The notes under the pieces: generated by a model
What the model was told of the DNA's origin: nothing
Database searches by the model: none
The model's input: only the letters and a program-made list of their open reading frames with translations
Made by a program: the position numbers and the translations under genes
Shown here: positions 46,270-54,500 of the stretch, piece by piece
Numbering within the stretch: position 1 is the stretch's first letter
Layout of the letters: every line of letters begins with the position of its first letter
From: Pseudomonadales bacterium
Lineage (GTDB): Bacteria; Pseudomonadota; Gammaproteobacteria; Pseudomonadales; Azotimanducaceae
Length of the DNA: 64,000 bases
Direction: 5' to 3'
Assembly (NCBI GenBank): GCA_019090615.1
Contig: JAHRVQ010000025.1
Span: forward strand, 17,670-81,669

Positions 46270-46275
46270 TATAAT
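46270..46275 (+). promoter_or_regulatory. Candidate -10 box upstream of rhodanese gene
   Basis: A perfect TATAAT 83 bp before the TTG start. A matching -35 box is poor (CTTCGT at 16 bp), so this is tentative. Confidence 0.3.
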
Positions 46276-46357
46276 AAATGGTAGCGACGCAGACACCTGG
46301 TAGAACAGCGCCCTCAAAAAATTAAAACTTAACAAAATTAATCAACGGAATAGCGCA

Positions 46358-48010
46358 TTGAAAAAAAGAAATATTTTGCTCAGTAGCCAAACTTTATACG
46401 ACATGCTAATTCGACGTGATGAATTCGCGCTACTGGATGTTCGTGAAGAAGGCCCCTATTATCGGCAACACTTGTTGGCGGCCTCCAATCTGCCTGCTGC
46501 ACGACTTGAACTGGATATTCAGGCTAAAGTCCCGCGCAGAAATGCACTAATTGTTCTCTGTGATGAAAATGGCCACCTTGCAGGCTTGTCGGCAACACGC
46601 CTTGATGCACTCGAGTATACTAACGTCTGTGTACTAGAGGGTGGTATTGAAAGCTGGGCCAAAGCGGGTTTTTCATTGTTTGACGGTATGCATGTGCCTA
46701 GTAAAGGATTTGGTGAGTTTATAAGTGAACAACATCTGACCCCTTCTGTAAGTGCCGATGACCTTCACCAGATGCTCGATGGCGACACAGCACCTTTTCT
46801 AATTGATTGTCGCCCCGAAAAAGAATACCAGGCATGGAGCTTACCTGGTGCGATTGATATGCCAGGTGTTGAACTGGCCTACCGATTTGAACAGTTAGAT
46901 ATTCCTCAGGAACAACAAATCGTTGTAAATTGCGCCGGTCGTACACGCAGTATCATGGCAACCCAAACTCTTATTGACCTAGGCCTGGGAGATAAAGTAA
47001 CAGGTTTGAAAAACGGCTTAATGGGCTGGCGGTTGGCAGGTTATGAAAAACAAACAGCCGATCCTTTTGCTGGCAGACAGGACAACAAGAAAGTCAATAC
47101 ATTGCCAACTGTAACACCACAGTCAATCGCCGCTATTGAGCAACGAGTGAATCAATTAGCAGATCAATTTAATATTCCAATATTAGACGCTGCTGAATAT
47201 AACCGCCTACGTTCTTCGTGGCAGCAACGAACAGTTTATCTGGTTGATGTGCGCACCCCGCAAGAATATGCCCTTGCCCATCATGCTGAGGCAATTTCTG
47301 CGCCTGGCGGCCAATTAGTGCAGGAAACTGATCGACATATAGGTGTACGTAACGCTGTCATCATTTTGACTGACGACACAGGTATACGAGCCAGATTGAC
47401 TGCTAGCTGGTTAAAACGCATGGGCTGGGACGACGTTTATACTTTCCCAAACTTTCCATCAAACTGTTGTGATCTGAATGGTAACTCGCCATTACAGGCC
47501 AGTATTCATACTGCGGTTGCTTCAATCGAGCCTGAACAGCTGCAAGGTGTGTTAGAAGACGCTACTCACGTCGTGGTTGATGTTTCCCTCAGTTCAAATT
47601 ATGAATCCGCACATATCCCCGATGCTTATTATGCGACTCGAATAGATATCAGCCAACAGCTTGCAAACTTACCAGTCGATCGGGATATAGTGCTGGTATC
47701 AGAGGACGGCAAAGTCGCAGCCCTTTGCGCTCAGGATAATAATGACTGGGGTACCCGAAAAATAAGCCTCTTAAGCGGTGGTATGCGCGCCTGGCAGGAG
47801 AAAAACCTTGCTACTGAATCGGGCATGTCAAATCCGTTAGTTGAATTTGACGACCGTTGGTGGCAACCAGAACGCCACCCCGAAGGCACCAGTGGGTTTA
47901 TGCGCGCCTATTTAAGTTGGGAAGTAGGCCTGGTCGAAAGGGTTTTGAATGACGGCACTATACACTGGGCAGAAACTTGCGCGGCTGAAACTGATTCATC
48001 TCAAATATAG
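46358..48010 (+). CDS. Tetra-rhodanese sulfurtransferase-like protein
   Basis: 550 residues, cytoplasmic, with four rhodanese modules in tandem (roughly 5-105, 130-235, 270-370, 390-490). Active-site loops differ: module 2 has a full loop NCAGRTRS; module 1 has a Cys in VLCDENGH; modules 3 and 4 read ILTDDTGI and LVSEDGKV without Cys. So one or two modules could carry persulfide and the rest are probably structural or binding. A C-terminal tail has two Trp in a row and many Glu. The start is TTG with GGAA upstream. Role in thiosulfate or cysteine-sulfur metabolism is likely but unspecified. Confidence 0.85.
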   Translation: MKKRNILLSSQTLYDMLIRRDEFALLDVREEGPYYRQHLLAASNLPAARLELDIQAKVPRRNALIVLCDENGHLAGLSATRLDALEYTNVCVLEGGIESWAKAGFSLFDGMHVPSKGFGEFISEQHLTPSVSADDLHQMLDGDTAPFLIDCRPEKEYQAWSLPGAIDMPGVELAYRFEQLDIPQEQQIVVNCAGRTRSIMATQTLIDLGLGDKVTGLKNGLMGWRLAGYEKQTADPFAGRQDNKKVNTLPTVTPQSIAAIEQRVNQLADQFNIPILDAAEYNRLRSSWQQRTVYLVDVRTPQEYALAHHAEAISAPGGQLVQETDRHIGVRNAVIILTDDTGIRARLTASWLKRMGWDDVYTFPNFPSNCCDLNGNSPLQASIHTAVASIEPEQLQGVLEDATHVVVDVSLSSNYESAHIPDAYYATRIDISQQLANLPVDRDIVLVSEDGKVAALCAQDNNDWGTRKISLLSGGMRAWQEKNLATESGMSNPLVEFDDRWWQPERHPEGTSGFMRAYLSWEVGLVERVLNDGTIHWAETCAAETDSSQI

Positions 48011-48017
48011 CAACCCG

Positions 48018-48060
48018 GGCCCAGCACTATGCAAACAGGTATTGCTATAGGCACTGGGCC
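48018..48060 (+). terminator. Strong hairpin after the rhodanese gene
   Basis: GGCCCAG (48018-48024) and CTAT (48027-48030) pair with ATAG (48047-48050) and CTGGGCC (48054-48060). A second hairpin ATGAGAG/CTCTCAT follows at about 48065-48095. No U-tract follows either, so they may protect the 3' end or act with Rho. Confidence 0.5.
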
Positions 48061-48327
48061 AGCCATGAGAGAAGCTCTTCATTTGAAACTCTCATCTTTC
48101 AGGAATAGCGATGAAAACCGCCGTAGATCTCGAAGTCCCGAATAACACCCAATATTGCAAATCAGGGTGAAAAAGCAGGAATAACCATAAAATAACACCA
48201 GCTAACACAATCAAGTGTAGCAAAACTTATTCATGAGAATTATCAGCAATATTTCACACCCGTACCAGGCAAGATTGACTTCGCATACCGGGAATCGAAT
48301 TAACCCAAGATAATTTAGAAAAGCTGA

Positions 48328-48355
48328 TTTCAGCAGCACAGTTTCAGCAGTACAG
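48328..48355. repeat. 14-bp tandem duplication (x2)
   Basis: tttcagcagcacag (48328-48341) and tttcagcagtacag (48342-48355), one mismatch. Confidence 0.88.
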
Positions 48356-48432
48356 TGCCATAAACACTGTAACCAGTTATTGATCAAACAAAATAGCTAC
48401 TAGTTGAATTTGTGTTTAATAGCAGGGTCAGT

Positions 48433-48453
48433 TGAGGTTGATACGTTCTAAAC
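48433..48453 (+). repeat. 21-bp dispersed motif, copy 1
   Basis: tgaggttgatacgttctaaa plus c; copy 2 at 63265-63285 matches at 18 of 21 positions. Both are in long non-coding gaps downstream of genes. Confidence 0.4.
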
Positions 48454-48570
48454 ATTTCACTCTAAATTAACCACTGTTAAAGTCGCTCTGGAAGATAACA
48501 GCAGCCATTCAAATCTATAGCCTGCCCAACCTACAAACAAAAACAGCATTGTAGACTGGGCATCAGGCAC

Positions 48571-51500
48571 TTAACGCCCCAACCGTATGGTTGTCGTTAT
48601 ATCGATATCACAGCCACCACTACCTGATGACGTATAGGTTTGAGTTTTCAGGTCACTCAAATTAAGCGTCATAAAAGGCTGCTGTTGTATATCAGCGTAA
48701 CTGATGGTGCGCGAGAAGCGTTTTGTACAACCTGAACCAAATTGGCTCACCACACCAGAGGCACCGATCGGACAGGCAGTTAATTTTTGTAAATCATCAA
48801 CTTTCATCAACATACCCGACAACTCGATACTTTCACCCTCTTTTACTACAAAAGATTGCTGGCCATATAAAGCTTCTGCCTGCAACTGTTGATATAACAT
48901 CTTGCCTGCCTCGGACAATTCAAAATAGCGATCACCGAATTCATCCACTTTGATTTCCGTACTCGTCGCTATGGAATTTCTTGCCACATCCGGGCGCACC
49001 AGGTTATTAATAATACTCCGTGATGCAGCAAGATCTAGTGCTGTCGCGACTAAATCTTCTACCAACAGCGGCACTCCTTTCACATCTAAAACAGGCGACG
49101 CAAGATCCAGATAATACCGTGAGAATGGTGCATCATCGATATCTGCCGTATCTAATGGATGACTATCCTGGGCCACGACGTCGCGGAATATTTTCATTTC
49201 AGAGCCTCTTGTTCCGCCGTAGTAAGCAATTCCTGGCGTATAAAACTCTGCAGGTTCTATTAGATTATCCAGCTCAACACTGCGATTAAGCGATATATAG
49301 CTGGATTGTTTGGTATCCCGCTCCAGGGCAATACAGGAATAACTGCCGTCACCCAATGGGTGCCTTAACGATGATCGCGGCAATATTGTTTTCGCAAGTA
49401 TAGTCGGTGTAGTCCATTCGACTTTAATGTCCGCACCTAGCGACCAGTCATAATAATCAACCTCAATTTTATGCCAGCCTTCCGACAGAGTAATAACCCC
49501 ATGTACACTTAACGTATTATGATTGGCCCATATCTGGCTGTCAGCCGCTGGCGACAAATCAGTGGTTTCCGTACCGAAAAGATTAAGTAGACTGGTGTCA
49601 CTGTCATCAATAAAAATTCGCACGCCATCATCAGACTGAACAAAGAACTCATGTACGCCTGATTCTTCAATCAAAATTTCACCGGTCCATTTAACCCTGA
49701 ATCTGTTTTCGGCACCGGGTATTCCTCCACCGCCAAAGTTAATATTGACGTTGTCGTTATAACCCGTGTCGCCAACATTAACTGTGAAAAGTGGATCGCA
49801 ATCAGTGCCAGCATTCACCTGGTTTCCACAACGTTGGGCCTGCATTTTAAGACCTGGCACCTTTGAGGCAGAATCCGGAATCTCAGAGGCATCCAATGCG
49901 TCATCTAATGCGCCGTTAAAAGAACTGTCATCACCCACTAATGAACTATGGCCAGCAGCTAAAGCTCGAACCGACCCCTCTGGTGTATAGGCAAATTCAT
50001 CAGAGCTTGAAATAAGATGTTTGCCGCGTACTACACCGTCATTGCCGCTGGCATATAACCACCACAATACATTGGTTTTATCTGGACACCCCGCATCCGT
50101 GGCACTATCTGGTTCAGCGTCCGGATTCGGAATAGCAAAAGAACATCCGTCCAGGCTTGAAATATATACAGACTCATAATTCACCTTGAACATAGCATCG
50201 GGTACTAACGGGTTGGTTAAACCGCCGCGTAATTCTACATCATCAGCCGTACCGTCGCCGTCCGTGTCGGCACTACTGGCATTAGTAATGTAGTTATCGC
50301 CCTGGGCATTGTTGATACCAATGGCTTCTTCATAGTCCACCAGACCATCGCCATCGCTGTCCACATTATTGGGGTCAGTAAATATCACTGGACCCAAAAA
50401 TGATTGACCGGTTACCTTAATTTGATAACCCGACACCAGTTCAGCGAAATCACTCAATCGATCACCATCACTATCAGCGTTGGTCGGGTCGGTGTTATGA
50501 GCTGTAGGATTAACCACTAAACTAAATCCGCTAAACACGTTAGGTAAAAATGTATAGTCAAAAGCACTGTACACCCGCGTTGTACCGTCTTCCTGTAGAC
50601 GCGCAACTGATCTAAATTCAGCGTAATCATCCAGACCGTCGTTATCGGTATCTCGTACATTAGGACTGGCGCCGATATCTCGCTCAACGTAATCGGGTAA
50701 GCCATCAAAATCGGAGTCTGGCAATGTGGCATTTGATCGAATCAAGCGGCCAACACCACCGTTGACAGCGACAACCCAGCCCTGCGTCTCCTGCTCGTCC
50801 GTCAGGCCATCGAAATCACTATCACGGAAGCTATCGCCATCTATGACAGTTGGATTGGCACCAATGGCAATCTCAAACCCATCCGGGATAAGATCTGTAT
50901 CGGTATCGCGACGCAGTGGATCAGTAACCACAACGGTGCCATATAACGCGAGGTCTTTACCCGCTATATCGTCACTCAGCGCCGTAACAAAACAGCTTTC
51001 ATCAACAATAACTGGATCGCCGCCATTCACATTCCATACACCAGGTGCAAAGGGGTCGAGCGCAAAACTTTCATTGGCGCCAAATACCTGCCTGTTATCA
51101 ACGTCATCGCTTGCTTCGCAATTCAAGACTCGATCAGCGCCAGCCGCCACATACCTGCTGCCGATATTTTTATCGTCACCTTCAGGCGTGGTTTCTAAAA
51201 TACCGTTAGGGCCAGCAGATACAATCATCTCACCAATTCTGGTGCGACTGCCTGGGTAGATGCGTTGCACGTCATCACCCTGGGCCCGGGTATTGGCAAT
51301 ACCCCAACGAATATTTGGTTGGCATACAGTGCCGACGTTATTACATTCTGTTTCAGCGCCTTCAATGATGCCCATCCCCACTGCGTAACCAAATAGTTCA
51401 TCGCCATCCGAGACACCGTCAAGGTCAGTATCACTTTGTACTGGATCGGTCGCAGGCAGGGTTACCGAAGCATTGATATACTCATCATCGCCCACAAGGT

Positions 51501-54500
51501 CTGTATCAATGAGGCCGTTGGGTCCAGGCAATATTGCTACAGCGGCAAACATCAAGCTGCGATTAAAGCGATCATCCTGGTCGGGCGTCGATGGATCAGC
51601 ATCATTATTTTTTGGTATAAACAGGGCGTATTCATCGTCGCCGCCTTTGAAGGTATCCAGCCGACCATTAATGCCAACGATAATACCCGTGGCTTCTACC
51701 TTGTTCACTACAACAGGTTTACATAGTGCATCCTGCCTTGGGTCCGCGCCAGTTGCAGTATTACGGCAAAACTCACGCAAATCCTGCTCCTGGATATCCC
51801 ATAACCCGTCATTGTCAGAGTCTGCCCGTGCTGGGCTAGAAAACACTCTCTTTAGCTCGCCATTACGACTGATTAACCAGCCTAACCTGGCCTCGGCAAA
51901 GTCACCGATACCGTCTCGGTCAGTATCCATGGAGTCTGCAAAGGTATCGATCAGCACACTATCTGCGGCCAATTGCGCGGGTGTTTTCGCCGTATAATGC
52001 TGGTCCACAACAATAGGCCGGAACTGATTATTATCGTATTTGTTAACACTGCTGTCTGTTGAGCCAAACAAAAACTCCTCATGGGCAAACAGACCGTCTT
52101 TATCCAGATCCTGTAAAAAAGCCAGACGAATATCTTCACCAGGCCGCAACTGAATCTGATCAAAATCCACCGCTGCGGGCAGGTCTCCGCTAAACCGCGC
52201 AAACCAGGTATTACCAAAATCACCATTACGGAAGGTATTAACCCGCACCAGACCTTTAGGACCGTCACAGCTACAGCCGTTCAACGATTCGCTACAGAAA
52301 TAACCGACCAGATCTTCATCAGTCGATGCAATCGAACAGGTGGACTGCACTTCGTATCCGCTAATAAACTCCTGTATATCATCACCACTGCGTCCTGATT
52401 CTAAAACGCCATTATTTCCGGCATCAATAACCAACGACTTAGGTGCTACGCCAGTGGTACCAAAGGGCACCAGCTGCACATCATCGCCCTGTGCTATTGA
52501 GTCTACGCGTTTATCAGCACCGGCAATAATACCGGTTTTCACACGATCGTTACGCAATCGGTCATCACCTGCCGGAATGGTTTCTAGGATGCCATTATTA
52601 CCGGTCATGATTACTTGCAGGCCATCGACAAGTGCACTCACATCATCGCCTGCGGGGCTGGTCTCAAGCACACCATCCACACCAGCGTCGATATAATCCT
52701 GCTCGGTATCATGCTTTGGAATATCGAGTATTGTTTCTAATAAATATCCCAGTGGCAGCCCGCGCGGTTTGCCGACATCATCAAACCCGCCCTGATAGAC
52801 CTGGCCATCTAGTACGCCGCTCGTGGCAACATAGTATGACTCACTACCCAGCTCGCCAAAATCAAAAGTAATGCCAGAAGTACGATCCCGCGCCAGCTGG
52901 CTGGCAAAGGCAAAATTACGCTCGTACTCGTCCACGATATCGTAGTTCACCACCTTAAATACTAGGCTGGTGGGGTTCCGCATCAGGGTTTCAACCAGAT
53001 TAGGAAAGAGCTCTGTATTGGTAAAAATAAATGGGCCCTTGGCCTGATCAAATGGGCCCAGATTAATTTCCAGGCCTTCACCGGTGAGACTACCCGATTC
53101 AGCCACCAGGGTAGCGATGGGTAATAATTTATTGACATTCTGTGGATCAATTTGCGACACGCTGACTTGAAGATTTTTAACCGTCAGCGCCAGGTTACCG
53201 ATGTTTTCCACAGTAATATTTGCACTGATACGCGCGGCCAGTAATTCACGGGTAACTTCACTTCCCTCACTGGCTTCGTTAGCTCTAGTCAAAGAATTTT
53301 CTAGCGCCTGTTGAGATTCCGTGGCACTAGCCTGATCAATTTGTATTGTTGTACCCGTGGTACGTTCAAAATGCCCACCGATTTCTACTTCGGCATAAAT
53401 GCGGTTTAAAATGGCGCCACGTATTGACTTCGGTTCGAATTGAGCGTCACGAATGCCGAACCCTGCGCTTGCTGAAAAACCACTACTAGCTTCATCCATG
53501 GTCATAATACTGTTCGAGAACGACGTATTATCACTGCTACTCAGGCTGGTGCTGGTGCTTGATTCACTGCTAATCACATCGCCTTTGCTATTGACATAGG
53601 TATAACGTTCATCAATTTGTAAATTAATTTCACCTACATGAATATCGATTTCGGGTAAATCTGCGACTTTTGGATTGCGATTCAGGGACACCAGTTCTTC
53701 GGCGTCATCAAACTGGTCACCATCGGTATCTGCCAGGATCGGAGAGGTACGGAAAAAGTTATGCTCTGAGCCATCTCCCAGGCCATCACCATCGCTGTCC
53801 TGGGACGACGGATCACTAAAAATTACATTCCACTCAACATAATCGTTGATGCCATCAGCATCCGTATCCGCAGAACGGGGATCCGTACCATAATCCAGTT
53901 CTTCTGCATCGGTTAAACCGTCTCGGTCAGTATCTAATAATGTTGGGTCACTGGTAACTTCACGACTAACTACCTGACCATTGGTCATGGTAATCTCGAC
54001 GATGGTGCCACGTAACTCTTCGTTATCAGCAAGGCCATCGCTATCGCTATCAATTAGACCAGAAATAAAATCACCTGCGTCAATAACGCCATTGGTATTG
54101 GTATCCTGCCAATTATCTACGCTGCCATCAAGGTCAATATCTGTCAATAGCAGACTAATACCGTCGATAATAAACGCATCACCTACGCCTTGTAACCCGT
54201 CATCGTTAAGGTCCAGAAACTCTGCGTTACCAGCGGTAAGCAAAAGATTTTGGGCGATGGGTGGAGAACCTGCAAATACTGCACTACTGGGGTCAAAAGT
54301 AGACCCGTTAACCAGCTTAGGCGTATCCAGCGGATTACCTAAATTATCTTTTACATTCACAGCGGTGACGCGATAAGTCACTTCATTCTGTGCTGTGGTG
54401 CTAAGCACAATTGCAGTATGAGCATCATCAAACCAGCTCACATCCAGAGTAAATACAGTACCTACTTCGGCGTTGACATTTTCCTGGGCAAAAACATAAT

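Larger units (their letters stand above)
45766..46357. other. Intergenic region, 592 bp, with coding remnant
   Basis: Divergent region between the Tyr-Asp ORF and the rhodanese gene. It contains a transporter-tail remnant (45892-46065, minus) and a TATAAT box at 46270-46275 which may drive the rhodanese gene. No RNA gene seen. Confidence 0.5.
48011..48570. other. Intergenic region, 560 bp
   Basis: Between the convergent rhodanese and giant lipoprotein genes. Holds two hairpins just after the rhodanese stop, a 14-bp duplication at 48328-48355, and one copy of a 21-bp motif (48433-48453) that recurs at 63265-63285. No coding segment recognised. Confidence 0.5.

Noticed and set aside
50726..51259. 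Long plus-strand open frame inside the giant lipoprotein gene
   Set aside because: It is the complement of the Asp/Gly-rich repeat coding sequence and resembles no protein.
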